From the NCBI GenBank assembly GCA_003971905.1, contig RSEE01000021.1:558001-622000 (forward strand): DNA of 64,000 nucleotides. Reading direction: 5' to 3'. The notes beneath the pieces were generated by a model. That model made no database searches. It had not been told where the DNA came from and saw only the letters and a list, made by a program, of their open reading frames with translations. The translations under genes were made by a program, and so were the position numbers. Origin of the DNA: Moniliella sp. 'wahieum' (lineage: Eukaryota; Basidiomycota; Moniliellomycetes; Moniliellales; Moniliellaceae). Shown here in pieces: positions 24,749-36,893 of this stretch. Each line of letters opens with the position of its first letter. The first letter of the stretch is position 1.

Positions 24749-26841
24749 ATGTCTTCTCACACCACGTCTCCCTCTAGTGCCGACCCCCCCCGCCGCACTC
24801 GCACCCCACGCGACTATGTAGTCTCGTCTCACCCCAAGAGCGAAACGGTGCTCAACCCACAGAGACTCCAATCTTCCCGTTCTGCGTTTCTAGGTTCACG
24901 CGTCTTATCCCCCAGCACTCGTACGTGTCCCACTTTTGTTTAGTTCTTTAATACTCAATCTGACCTCATGCACAACACAACGACCAGGGATTTTTGTTCT
25001 TCCCATTGATCAGTCAGAGGAGGACACGTATGAGATGTGGACTCTCGTCGATGAGCTCGGTGGCATATCCTCAACTTACCCAGATTCCAATATTGTCGTG
25101 TCTGGAAGTTGGGCGCCCAAGCGGGTGGAGCGCGAAATTGGACGGCTTAACCTGAAGTATCGAGACAAGGCTCTGGCCTTGATCTCCGACCGGTCCAAGG
25201 CGGCTGAAGCGTCCGGCAAGTCAGAGCAAGAGGCATTGGCTCAGACAACAAAGGAACGGGAAAAGTATACAGAGCGGTGGAAAAAGGAAATGAAGTCGAA
25301 AATCATTGTCCATTTTGACTGGCTCCGAACGTGTGCCAAGCAGGGGGGTACTGGCTGACTTTGAGCCCTTCCGGATTTACCCACCCGGTCAAGAACCTGA
25401 CAAAGGTAAACAGCCCTCCACGTCTACCCCGCCGAACCGTTCGTCCTCTGAACACCCTGGTACGGAACGTGCATCGGCAAGTGACTCGGATTGTGACTAT
25501 CCCCGACGAGGAATCGTCCCCCAAAACCGCTAAAATAAGGGCAAGACTGTGGCTAGGAAACGGTCAATCAGTCTGAGGGTACATCTCCGAGGCCCAAACG
25601 TAGTTCCCGGGTCACACTCACACAAGACGGCCACTACGCCCCCTCTGTGGATGTCGACGAAGAGTTGCTCAAGTGGCTCGAAATGCCGGGGTGGCTCTGC
25701 CTGCCTATGTACCCGGTATGAGCATCAGCCTGACCCCCCCCCGGGTTGGAAGAACTCAGAGTACGCATGTGAGCGTCCGACACCCTTAAGTCGGCATACA
25801 ACCAACAGATTGTCGATGCCTTGGCTTGATTGAACAGCAACGGGAGTTGTCGGCGATACTCGATCCGCCCTCTCCCACAGCAAGGCCTTGAGCATGATCA
25901 AGTCGTACCCGGGCGACCTTATGGCTCACCCCGAGGAAGCCGCGCACCTCAAGGGGGTAGGGGCCAAAATATCGGCGCAGGTAGCCCAGGTGGCCAAGCT
26001 GGGCTATTTGCCAGAGGCCGAGCTAGTTAGCCAAGATCCGGCCTTCGCAGCGCTGAAGGCGAGACTGAGGTGTACCGTATTGGGCCTGTGACGGCACGAA
26101 AGTTATGGGCCGAAGGGTTCCGCACCGTTGATGACCTGATCACCGCAGGGGTATGGAGCCCCGTGGGCAAGGGCAAGTACGCGATCAGCGTGGATGAAGC
26201 ACTTGCCATCCTCCCTGACTTGCGCTCCCGCATCAGCCGGGCCGAGATGGAATACATTGCAGAGGTTCTTGGTGGTGTGATGGACGACATCTATCCCGCC
26301 GAAAGGGTTATTGTGGGGAGTTATCGTCGCGGCAAGCCTTCCTCGGGAGACGTTGACATCATCTTTACTTCTCGCCCGGGGGCCGAAGCGGGGGACGTGC
26401 TGGAATGGCGACACATCCAGCAGCTGCTCAGTGCGCTCAAGGACAAGGGCTACCTCAAACACTACATCTCTGTCTCGGGCAATGAGCAGGATCCCTACCT
26501 GGAGCATATGGCCGTGGCAGAGCTGGTGATCAAGCTCCCGCCTGGGCGTGCGCCTGGAGCAGACAGACACAAAGACGCAACGTTTGCGTCTCATTTCCGC
26601 CGGGTGGACCTTATGTTCTGTCGGCGCGAAGTGTATGGGGCGATGCTGGTGGGCTGGACGGGGTCCAAGTTGTTTGAGCGCGACCTGCGCAGACGGGCGA
26701 AACAACTGGGTACAAGTTCCACTCGGATGGCCTGGTGACGCGCGCGGGGGAGCAGCTGATTCCAACGCCGACCGAGGCGGATGTGTTCCGGCTGCTCAGC
26801 TGCCCAACATGCCGCCGGTGTGGCGCAACTGCGATGCGTGA
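24749..26841 (+). CDS. POL4: Family X DNA polymerase with BRCT domain (Pol4 / Pol lambda-like)
   Basis: Gap-filling polymerase for end joining and base excision repair in the nucleus. The start is taken at the ATG at 24749. An intron at 24921-24987 joins SPSTR to IFVLPIDQS. A BRCT-like domain spans about 24990-25360 (LVDELGGISSTYPDSNIVVS; KSKIIVHFDWLRTC). After a disordered linker come the 8-kDa and fingers regions: LSMIKSYPGDLMAHP, LKGVGAKISAQVAQ (HhH) and VYRIGPVTARKLWAEGFRTV (HhH). The palm holds the catalytic aspartates in SSGDVDIIFTSR and FRRVDLMF. GYKFHSDGLV and EADVFRLL..LPNMPPVWRN are the C-terminal thumb motifs. Stop TGA at 26839-26841. About 675 codons. Frame breaks lie in the linker, near 26060 and near 26710. 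Confidence 0.92.
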
Positions 26842-27269
26842 GATGAACTGGGCGATGGGCGATGGACAATGGACGATGGACGATGGACGGCTAGCGCTGG
26901 TTGATGGCCGATGACAAGTTGATCCATCGGATGGATAGCCGTTGTCGGGACACCGGAGCTACGCACGCCCCGCGCAGGCCAGGGGCGGCTGGGCGTCGTT
27001 GTCGTTGCATTGAAATTAGATTAGACTGAAATCGACGCCAGTGTGCGGAAAGCTGCGGAATTAGATCGACGTTCCTTCGCATGCCCGCCCGTGCGGCGGC
27101 ACTGGGCAGCGGTGGGCAGTTTGAGCGCCAGAATCTCAGGGCAGCAGCGCCTCTCCCGGCTTAGCTTGAATGTTCAGTGTCAGCGCTCCAGCTCAGCCCT
27201 AGTGAAGACGCTCTCCCCCCCACCACCATCGTACTCCCTCCCCGTCTCCTCCGTCTCTTCTCCAAAACC
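26842..27269. other. Short intergenic region POL4 / NAA15
   Basis: Begins with a heptamer array (26852-26886). The rest is GC-rich promoter or 5' UTR of NAA15. Confidence 0.5.
26852..26886. repeat. Heptamer array ACGATGG, 5 copies
   Basis: GCGATGG, GCGATGG, ACAATGG, ACGATGG, ACGATGG in register, starting about 10 bases after the polymerase stop codon. Confidence 0.95.
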
Positions 27270-30049
27270 ATGTCGAGAGCGGCCGGGGCGCGGCAGCCCC
27301 ATCTGTCCAATGCGGAGCTCGACAAGCTGCGCGAGTCCATCCAGCTCTTTGACGGCAGCAAGTTCAAGTCCGCCTCAAGCTGGCCGCCGACATCCTCGCT
27401 GTCCATCCCGAGCATGCCGATGCGCTCGCCGTCAAGGCGCTCTGCCATGCCCAGTTTCCTTCCACCCAGAAGGAGAGCGTCGAGTTGGCTGCTCGTGCGG
27501 TGCGCAACAACCCCCGCTCCTTCCTCTGCTGGCACGCCCTCGCCATCTGCAACCGCAAGAACCGCAACTATGCCGAGGCGCTCAAGGCCTACAGCCAAGC
27601 CTCCCGCATCGACCCCAACAACGGCATGATGTCCGCGAGATTGCGCTCATGTCGACGATGCGCGCCATTACGCCCCCATTGTCGAACTGCGTCTCACTGC
27701 GCTTCGCATGATGCCCACATGCGCACCAGTGGGTCCTGCTTGCTCTTGCCCACCACATGGCCGGCAGCCTGCCACAGGCTGTCCGGGTGATGGAGGAGTA
27801 TGAGGATGTGATCCACGTGCGTTGCCATTCCTTTCCCCAGGCACAAGGACTAACATGTTCTTTCGCTTTGCAGGAGCAACCGCCCAAGTCGTTTGATCAG
27901 TCGGAGACCTGGCTCTACCATGCCACTTTGCTCATCGAGCTTGAGCGGTACGAGGAGGCAATCGATTTGCTCGACCTACACGCGCCAGAAATTGTGGACT
28001 TGAACGCCCGCGTTGAGCTCAAGAGCCAGGTCTTGCTCAAGCTTGGAAAGGCGGCCGAGGCGGCAAGCGTTCCACTTCTTGTTGGAACGCAACCCCCATT
28101 CCGCCGCGTACGTTCAAGGCTACCTGATGGCCAAGGGCATTGACTCGGCCAAGGATGTCTCGGAAGCGGAGGTACTTCCTGTCTTGGAAAAACTTGAGAC
28201 AACCTGGCCCGACAGCTTGGCGATCCGTGCCGCGGCGCTGAAGCTGCTGTCAGGACCCGAATTTGAGAAGCGGGTAGACACGCACTTTGTGCGAGCGTGC
28301 CAGAAGGGTGTGCCATCGCTGTTCAACTCGCTCAAGCAGTATTACGCCCAGCCCGACAAGCGAGTCTTTATTGGCGCCATGGCCGAAAAGCATCGTCTCG
28401 CCTGGCAAGAGGCTGCTGCGGGAACGGAGGACGACGAGACAGAGTCGCCTTCGGCCTACCTTTGGAGTCTGTACTTTTTGGCGCAACACTACTCGTACAT
28501 TGGCGATGCAGACCGAGCCAAGGCGTATATCCAGTCTGCCATTGCCCACACCCCCACGCTCACTGAGCTCTATATGACCCAGGCGCGCATCCTGAAGCGC
28601 ACCGGAGACCTGCACGCTGCTGCCGATGCTGCTGAGACGGCACGTTTGTTGGATGGGCAGGACCGGTACGTGAATTGCAAGTCGGTCAAGTACGCGTTGC
28701 GGATTGATGACGTCCAAACGGCCATTGACTTGGCGGGCAAGTTTACCATGAAGACCGCCGCTACCCGACGGCCCGGCCGACTTGATCGACATGCAAGCGT
28801 TTTGGTTCATGTCGGAAGAAGTGGCTGCTCTGTTGCGCAAGGGCCAGTACGCGATGGCGATCAAGCGCTTGGGCAACATCCAAGACACCAAGGAGCAGCT
28901 TTGGGTCGAACAGGTCGACTTCCATGGTTGGGCGGTTCGCAAGTTTAACTTGCGGAGCTACTTGCGTGCGATTGAATGGTGGGACAGCACCGTGCTCATC
29001 CCGCCGCACTCAAGGCGGAGTTGCAGACGGTTAGCTGTGCTGCAAGCTGCATGACCACCCGGAACTGGTTCAGCAAGAAGTGGCAGAAGCTGAGCGTAAG
29101 AAGGATGCCGCCAAGGCGAATGCCAATGCCAACGCCAAGGAGGAGGGGCTGGCGCGCCCAAGTTGTCGGCTGGACAGAAGAAAAAACTCAAGGCCAAGCA
29201 AAAGGCTGAGGCAGCTAAGAAGGCCGAAGCGGATGCTAGCAACGAGGATACGGAAGCCAAGGTGCCCGATGCGGATCCGACGGGCATTGAGGCGCTCAAG
29301 GCGCTGAATCCGCTTGCCCTGGCTCAGACCACATGCGAACAGCTTCAGCAGTTTGCCCCAGACCAGATCGGTACGTGGCTCGCCACGTTTGAGTGGGCGA
29401 TTCGTGCCGAAGCGTGGTTTGCCGCCGTGCGGGCCGCCAAGCAGATCGAGCGAATCGACCCGACTCACCCGGGTCTGTACCTTGCCTCGGTGCGTTTGGC
29501 CACGGGCAAGCCCCACATCAGCGCAGGTGGCAAGGCGGTCAAGGCGGCTTTCGCCGCCGCGCTCGCTTCGCTCACCCCCTCATCTCTCGAGGCACGGCAT
29601 GCCGAGTTTGTGCAAACCCACCCCAACTCCCCGCCTCATCTTGTCGCTGCCGCGCAGGGTCTGCTGCTCCTGGCCCCGCCGCGCAAGGGGGGCCTCAGCG
29701 CCCGAAGGGACGAGGTGACGGAGCTGCTGTTGACTCTGCCCAAGCAGGCGAAGGATGCTCCTCTCGCTCCTTCTCGCCGCGATCAGATTGACAGCCATGT
29801 GGGGCCGTACAAGAATGCGAATCTACGTGCCTTGGTCGAAGGTTGGAGCTGCTGCAGAACCCGGCGGTGGCTGCTTCGGCCGAGGCGGTGCAGGAGTACC
29901 TCTCCTTGGCCCACCAGGCTTGGCCCGCGTGTGATGCGTTCAAGCCGGCAGCTGTGTTGGCCAAGGAGGCCAGTGAACGCCAGGCGGCCCGCCAGCACTG
30001 GGAGGCCACCGCGAACGATGCCAATGGCACTGCGCGTCGGGCGCTCTAA
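27270..30049 (+). CDS. NAA15: NatA N-terminal acetyltransferase auxiliary subunit (Naa15/Nat1)
   Basis: TPR-rich scaffold that anchors the catalytic subunit Naa10 (Ard1) to the ribosome for co-translational N-terminal acetylation. The start ATG at 27270 is followed by helical repeats: HPEHADALAVKALCHAQF, NPRSFLCWHALAICNRKNRN and YAEALKAYSQASRIDPNN, as in Nat1. An intron at 27817-27873 (GTGCGT...CAG, ACTAAC branch) joins EEYEDVIH to EQPPKSFDQSETWLYHA. Further repeats: LWSLYFLAQHYSYIGD, LTELYMTQARILKRTGDLHA, YAMAIKRLGNIQDTKEQLW. A basic Lys/Ala-rich segment (SAGQKKKLKAKQKAEAAKK, about 29165-29225) matches the lysine-rich region of Naa15. TAA at 30047-30049. About 907 codons, close to yeast Nat1 (854). 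Several one-base frame breaks. Confidence 0.93.
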
Positions 30050-30683
30050 GCGCAGGGGGATCGGACTGTCTCCTGATGGCGGTGCATTCGTGCTACCGGT
30101 GTTAACGTTTGCCATGGCTGTTCTGTTTGCGGAGGGGGTGGGATAGGTAGTTGTGTAGGAGAGGCTAGTAACCGCACTGCGTTTGCAATACATTGACCTC
30201 GTCTGCAGACCAGCATCGGCCAGAACCACACGTTATAAGACTGCGCCCACGGTAGCGGGTCCCGAAAGGATTACACTCTCGTCGTCTGTTCTATGCCCTT
30301 TCTCTCATTGTATACGAGGCGATGCCCCCCCGCGCGTTCAAGGAAGTTGGAGGGGCATGGTACCATGGCGGACGATGGTGCTGGCACTGTGTTAAAAGAC
30401 AAGACACTGGCGAGGGTGCCGGACCTGCCGCGACGAGGTCGGGTCCGAGCCCTGGCTAGCCCCGACAGCACCAAGTCAGAGGGTCTTAGCAGAATCCAAT
30501 TTTGCGGGGGATACAACACGACAGAGAGCAAACGACGATGGCAGCAAGGGGACGGCCATAAAGGCAGATGGAGGCACGACGGGCAGCAAAACGGAACGCG
30601 ACTCGTACGTCCATGCGAGCAGGGCAAGGTAGGGCAGGGCAGGGCAGGGCAGGGTAGGACAGGTAGGGTAGGGTAGGATGCGG
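30050..30683. other. Convergent intergenic region NAA15 / SIN3
   Basis: No gene seen. The side next to SIN3 carries a G-rich pentamer repeat (30631-30678). Confidence 0.5.
30631..30678. repeat. Pentamer repeat AGGGC / AGGGT
   Basis: Four AGGGC, one AGGGT, AGGAC, AGGT, two AGGGT and AGGA. It lies six bases past the SIN3 stop codon. Four G triplets spaced by two bases fit the G-quadruplex pattern on the plus strand. Confidence 0.9.
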
Positions 30684-33600
30684 TCATGTGCTCTTGTCCT
30701 CCATGTCGTCCAAGTCCATTGGTTCCTCCCCTTCCCCTTCCTCGGGAGGAACAGGAGCTGGAACGGATGCCACAGCGCCAAGCCGCTTGGTGAGCCAGGC
30801 AGCCAACTTAGCTTCCTTGCGCGATCGGCTGGCTACCAGTCCGGCCGTACGAGCGTCCATCTCGGCGCGGGGCCAATGACGGACCATCAATCGTCTTGCC
30901 CCTGCTCAAAGCGCAGGCGACACGTTGCGGTCAATCTCGCCCTCGATACCGTGCTGTGAAGTAAACGTAACATGTTCGGGGGGCGGCTGCGCTTTGGACC
31001 CAGACCCGTCGGTACCCTCCCCCTCTCCTGCAGTGGAGACGTGTTTGGATTTGGGTGACCGGCCAAAGCAAGGTTCTGTGGGAGTAAGCCGGCGACCGCG
31101 GTTCTTGGCAGTCCCTCGGTGGGGTACCACGAGGCATAGGCCGCCATGTAGTAGAGTAACTTGTTGCGTTTGGATGTCGCTTCTTGGGGCAGCGTGAGTT
31201 CGTTCCGTCCCAAAAGTTGATAGGTGAGCAGATGGCTCGACTCGTTCCACACAATCCGGAACAAATTTTCTTCGGCAGCCAGAATACCCTCCGAGGCCAT
31301 CCGCTGGTCGATTAGGCTGCGGTACCACTCGACCAAGGCCCTTGCGTTGGCTGGGTCGCCACGCAGCGCCTTGGCTGCCGCGGTCGTCCGGGCACGAGAA
31401 ACGTCAACTTGTTCGATTAGGGCAAGCGAGCGTTGGTCAGTGACCAAGTTGTGCGCCTGCAACGGGAAAGGGTCAGCACAATGCTAAGAAACCAAAGAAA
31501 AAAGACGAACCGCTTTGACCAACCCGCTCACCACCTTGTCCACGGTGAAGATGGGGTAGCATCAATGTCAAACATGAACCGCGCCGCTTCCTCAAAAGAG
31601 GACTGATCCAGTTCGCCATCAAATCTCTCGCACATTTGAAGAAGCGTGCCATAGTAGTGTCGTGGGTGGAGGAAGAAGCCGGCTTGCTGGTCCGGGTTTT
31701 CGTGCGCTGCACATGCCATGGCTCCTACCACTGCACTGGGGCCGGTACTAGGGTCCTGAAGCCCCAGTGCGACGGCGACAGGGTTGACGCGTTGGTGGGA
31801 GGGGTATACCTGTGCTCGCTTCTCCGACGCTGTTTTGAGCGCGCTCAGACGCGTAGAGAGCAATTCAAACAGCTTGACAAACACAAAGTTGCGTGTTGGC
31901 ATAGAAAAAGAGCGAGTCCATGTCGGCCGGGAGCCCCGACTTGTCCTTGGACGGGACAGTGCCAGGTTGCTCAAACGCGCCGAATCTCATCCACGTATCA
32001 ATCGTGTGTTCCTCGCAGGGGGGTGGATGAGATTGCAGCCGAGTTGTCCGGCTTGGGAGCTTCATCCGCTTCAGGCAGAGGATCGGTTGCAGAACCATGG
32101 GGATCAGCCTCATCGCCATCGTCTTTGGTAGAGACATCTCCTCGTCTTCATCAACCGAACGCAGAGGTGTGACCCATGCTTCTACTTCGGCTGGGTCAAT
32201 CCCAAAGATGAGTGGTCCAAAGGAACGTAAGAAGGATTCGATCCTCTCCATGTCGGGTTTGCTGTAGTTTGTTGCCCGGTCCAATGGGAAAAACACATTT
32301 TGAGCACGTCGGAAACACACCCTTATCGCCCATCTTGACCGCATGTTGGTAGCAGGGCCAAGCACAGACTTGCTGTGCTTGTTCGGGCCGACCCAGCTCG
32401 ATCGCCTGGGCTCGCTCATGCCGCGAGGCAGCTTGGTGTTGCGCCAATTGGTGAGACCCCGCTTCGATCTCGGCCACAAAGGCCTTGCTCGTAGTGGCTC
32501 GTTATCGTTGACCTTAAAGTCTTTGCCCTGGTGGTCCAGGCTCTTGTAAAAGTTGCGTAAGTCCACCTCGTGCCACACCTTGTTCCACTCCCTCTGCCCG
32601 GCACGCCATGCTTGGTCCGTCGCCTTAAGCCGGTCCAACAATAGGGAGCGTGACTGCCGGAGCCCGACATGGCAGCTAGGATTTCCAGCCCCGCCTCTTT
32701 GCCATACACCTTCTTGACTACCCGCTCGTGAATCGTCGGGCTGGCCGCACCCAAGTCCTTGGGGAGCCGAGCAGCCTCGCGCTCGGCAGCCGGCATCTTC
32801 TCCAACCGGGCGACGAGGGGGATGAGAAGCTCAATGGTGCGTAGGTTGAGTTCAATGTGATGATCAAACTCATGCCGCTCCTCTCTGAGATAAAGAGGGT
32901 GGTCTCATACACATTCTTCCGATGGGGCATGAACCCTTCCGACTCGGAGGAGAAGAGTGGAGTGCTGAGGAAGGAATCGTTGAGCACTGACCAACACAGC
33001 GCATCTCTGCCACTGCAAGACAAGTTGGACTCGAACCGTGGGAGGCGATGGTAAGATGGACCATAGGCCTTGTACAGTCCGGGGATCACGGGGTTGCGGC
33101 GCTGAACGGGTATGTTGGAAATGGTAGGCGGTACGCTGGTAAGCCAGTCGTCTTTGCCTTGGTCGTATCCGACCATGTGGCAGAACATGCCGAACAGATC
33201 AGGGTTGTTCCCGATGAACAAGGCGACTTGGTCCAGCAAAGACGTGTGTCAATGACGTCTTGGGAGAACAGCTGGAGCAGTTTGAGGAACTCGGTGTAAG
33301 CCGCTTTCCCATCGATATGCCGCTTGATCCGGTCAAAGAGCGCCACCTCGCCCAACGAAGCCAACATGGTCTCCTTTGGCTCTGCCGTTCGGGGTTCAAG
33401 TCGCACCCCAAACACTGCCTCGGCAGGGTACCAGGTCGCATCAATGGATGCTGCATAAGCCGGCTCGCCCGCTTGCACGGGCACGACCGTCTCTTCTGGG
33501 TACACAACTGGGTTGTACACCGTCTCTGGCTCAGGGGGCGCTGTGTAACCGTGTTTGGTTCGCTTGCCTCGAGATTCGGCGCTTGCGGCCGGGACAGCGG

Positions 33601-34821
33601 AATCGGGGGCGCTCCTCTTCTTTGCTTTGGCGCCGGAAGCACGAGGACGAACTGGTGGTTCCGCAGGAGGGTACGGAGGGAGACCATGATTAAAGGTTTC
33701 GGCCGGTGGGGCTGCGGGGGTGGGCATGGCACCAAAAAGGCCGCCCGCAGCAGCCCCCCGCCACCACCCCACCACCCTCACCACCACCTTGGTTGTTGTC
33801 AGGGAGGAACTGACGGAACTCGTGGAGCAAGTCCTTGTCATTCCCAAAGAGATGGGTGACTTCGGCATAGACTTCTTGGATGGGGCGCGAGCCGCGCTGA
33901 TAGGCTTGGAGATCTCCAGGAACTGACGGTACGTGTCCGGCGCCGCGTTGAAGCGTTGCTTATCTTATTGACATAGTTGATGGCATGGTTGAACTCAAGG
34001 GGGGCGCGACTGCCATCGTGCGGCACGGGCGGGCCCGGAGGGGGCTGGGCCAGCGCGCCGGTTCCACTTGTACCACCGGGCGTAGTAGGAGCTGGGGGAG
34101 AATATTAGAAACCACACCCAAGCGGAAAGGAGGGGGAAGAGCGGAGTTGACAGGGCAGGTCAGTACGTACCAGGAGCGGGATGGCTATTGCCATTCGAGT
34201 AGCCTGGCCCGGCAGGCCGGGCTGGATGGGGTACCCGACTGGGCGTACCCGATTGCGGGCTGGTGCGGGTGCATGACGGGGCTTGCGTGCGCTACGGCCG
34301 GAGGCATGGGGTGCGAGGGCGCGGGGGCACGCTGGTGGGCATGGGTCGGTGGGGGAGAGATGGGCTGGGGCGGCGGCGGCGGCGGCAGGAGCGGGTCGGG
34401 GACGACATTGGCCATGGCAGCCGCATTGACGCGGGACAGGGCGCCGGCGAGGCCAATGCCTCCCTGGGCAGTCATCGTGCCGGTGGGGGTGGTGACGGTG
34501 ATCATGTTGGTCTCTTGGGAGCAGTCGATGTGGTAGCCGGGCGGGAGGAAGGTGTTGAAGCCCTGGATGAGCGCGGCATGGCCCTGGAACAGGGCGGAGA
34601 CGCGCTCGATGACGCCGGGGGTGTCGATGGCCTGGCTCTTGAAGTCCTTCATGATGTCGAGGAAGCGGTTGTACACATCGGGGTGATCAGCAAACTGGAC
34701 CTTGACCTGGTCGAGGTACTCGAGCGCATCCTTGACGTTGAGCGATGACTGGGGGGGGGGGGTTAGCGGCGGGGGGATGGTGGTGGGGGGATGGTGGTGG
34801 GGGCGGAGGGCGACGTACCAT
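30684..34821 (-). CDS. SIN3: Transcriptional corepressor SIN3
   Basis: Scaffold of the Rpd3/HDAC corepressor complex. The ATG (34821-34819) is cut off from the rest by an intron at 34749-34818 (GTACGT...CAG, GCTAAC branch); exon 2 starts [16 protein letters not shown], the beginning of PAH1 (about 34750-34540). Further introns: 34092-34170 (GTACGT) and 31457-31510 (GTTCGT). PAH2 is at about 34010-33790 ([45 protein letters not shown]). PAH3 is at about 33370-33160 ([40 protein letters not shown]). The HDAC-interacting region follows: [47 protein letters not shown]-terminal blocks include [18 protein letters not shown] and [13 protein letters not shown]. About 1310 codons, a normal Sin3 length. 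Many one-base frame breaks. It is the first of eight consecutive minus-strand genes. Confidence 0.94.
34751..34762. repeat. Poly-G (12) run in SIN3 intron 1
   Basis: Read on the minus strand it is an unbroken poly-C tract directly before the CAG acceptor of SIN3 intron 1. It serves as the polypyrimidine tract and is a likely spot for length error. Confidence 0.9.
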
Positions 34822-35390
34822 GGGGCGGCAGATGCACACACACACACACACACATGCAGGGGGGTGGAGAGCAGGCAAGCAGGGCGGCGGCTGGGCAGCA
34901 GCAGCAACGAGTGGTGGTCCACCTCCGCCCGACACCCAGCCAGCAGCAGCCGATCCGGCCAGGCTGTCTGCTCGCGCCCCCATTCCGCCCCCGCCCCCAT
35001 CCCGCGCCTGCCCCCGGAATCAGTAATCAGCAACCATCATCACCGCTCAGCCTCAGTCAATATTCCATCCAATCCGTGCACACCACTTGCACCGATCCCT
35101 CTCTTCGGGTAAACCACTCACGTTTCCCAGTCTGGAGTCCCAGCTCCCTCGCCTCTTGCTGCCGGTAGTAGACCAGCACCATTACTGCCTTTTACGCTGC
35201 TCGCATCCGCCACGGCACTCGCAGCCATCCAATCAGGCTTGCCATGACGTAGGCGCTACGCTCTACGCTCCACACGCTGGGTCGACTGAAGACACAAATA
35301 GGATGCACACGTTCTATGCGAAAACAGTTAAAGCAAAGACAGAAGACAAGTATTACAAGAAAAGGAGAACAAGCAAGCCATTTTGTTTCA
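34822..35390. other. Intergenic region SIN3 / carboxypeptidase
   Basis: SIN3 promoter and leader plus the carboxypeptidase 3' UTR. Contains the CA microsatellite; no gene seen. Confidence 0.45.
34835..34854. repeat. (CA)10 microsatellite in the SIN3 5' leader
   Basis: Ten CA dinucleotides, 14 bases upstream of the SIN3 start codon, so probably (UG)n in the mRNA leader. Confidence 0.9.
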
Positions 35391-36893
35391 TCAGGCGTCC
35401 AGAGCCGTGCCGTGGACAAGGTGCTCAATCAGCTTGAACGCCGCCGGCGAGTTGTCCTGAGGAATCATGTGGCCCGAGTGCCAGACCTCGACAAATGTCA
35501 GTCCGCGCTCCTCGTGGAACTTGCCCGTCTTGGTTCCATTGACGGTGAGGTACTGGTTCGGCTTGGTCTGGAACCCGCGCTGGCCGGCCCACGTCATGTT
35601 TTGGATCGCCAACGCCGAGCCGTTGGCGAGCAGGATCGAGTCGAGGGTGCCATGGGCAATTGTTGCGCAAGTTCTTCTCAATCACGCTCGGCATCACCGT
35701 CTCGTCCGGCGGCAGACTCAGGTCGCTGCCCACAAACGGATACGTGTTGGTGCACTCGATCCATTGCACACTCTCGGGCGCATGGATGAGCTTCTTGAAT
35801 CCAGGAATGTCGTTGATAATGTTGGTCGCGTTGGCCTCCAGGTCAGCGGGCGGGAAGCCCAGAGGGTCCAGGGTAGGCTTGGACTCGTTCACATTGTAAA
35901 TGTTAAAGTTGGGATTGGCCAGCGAAGCCGCATTGTACAAGTCGTTAGCGGGCGAGTAGCTCATTGGTGTAGGTGCCTTGAGCCCCTCAGCCGGAGGCGG
36001 ATAGACCAAATTCTCCTCCACGTAGTTGTAAATCTTGTTCTTCTTGGCCTCGGCGTAGAACGAGTCGAGGAAAGAAGAGGGCAGGTCCAGCACGACTCCC
36101 ACTTGCGTACAAACGTGGGCATGGCGGCCTCCGAGCCGAAAAAGTCATTGGTCCAGGAAGGATCGTGGATTGAATGCCTTTCAGGTCAATCCCATACTTG
36201 GCATTGTGGATCGGGGCATTGTGAATGTGGTGGGCGATATAGGGAATGTACATCCCAGCGTAGCTCTCCCCCGTGATCCACAGGCGCTTGCCATGTGCCT
36301 CAGGGAACGTCTCGTACCACTTCATTAGGAAACTGTAAAACTCCTTGGCCACATCGAACTCGTCCCTCGCATCTGGCTTGCCCTGGGCAAAGCCAGTGGG
36401 CACGGGCTGCTCAATCCACAGCACGTTGGCCACCTTGGTCCAGCTGTCCGGGTTCAGCTTGACATAGGGCTCGGGCGCGTCGCCGGTCACGTTCCAAGGG
36501 AACAGAACCGGTCCATTCTCTTGCAACAGCCCTTCCAGACTGGAGCATCCTGTCGACCAAACAAAGGAGAAACGTCAGCTCCGTTCCAACACTTGGGCCA
36601 TTGCGAAAGGATCTGACACGTACCTGGTCCACCATTAAGCCAGATGACAAGATCGTCCTTGCCGCGCGCAGACTCGGACTCGAAGTACCAGAAGAAATAT
36701 TCATACGTTTGGTCGGTCAGATGAGCTGGTTTAACGGGCAAGGTGCCAGCCCAGGACTCGGGTACGGCAAATGGAACGGTGGGCCACTCGGGGGCACATA
36801 GTAAGGCGACTTGGATGAAGCTCCGCGCCTGAGTGGCGTGGCAGACACAGCCATGGCTGCCAGGGCGGCAAGAGCAGCAAATGTACCACGCAT
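35391..36893 (-). CDS. Serine carboxypeptidase (peptidase family S10)
   Basis: Secreted or vacuolar carboxypeptidase removing C-terminal residues. The start at 36893 gives a clear signal peptide (MRGTFAALAALAAMAVSA). Then AGTLPVKPAHLTDQTYEYFF, VIWLNGGPG, an intron at 36550-36623 (GTACGT...CAG) that interrupts the oxyanion-hole block, and GCSSLEGLLQENGPV. IEQPVPTGFAQG and the nucleophile in ITGESYAGMYIPYIA follow. The catalytic Asp region is around the PNQYLTVNG segment, and the catalytic His is in EVWHSGHMIPQDNS. About 475 codons, normal for S10. Potential N-glycosylation sites are present (for example NMT, NGT). Two frame breaks, near 36140 and 35670. Whether it is a CPY-like vacuolar enzyme or secreted cannot be told. 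Confidence 0.93.
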
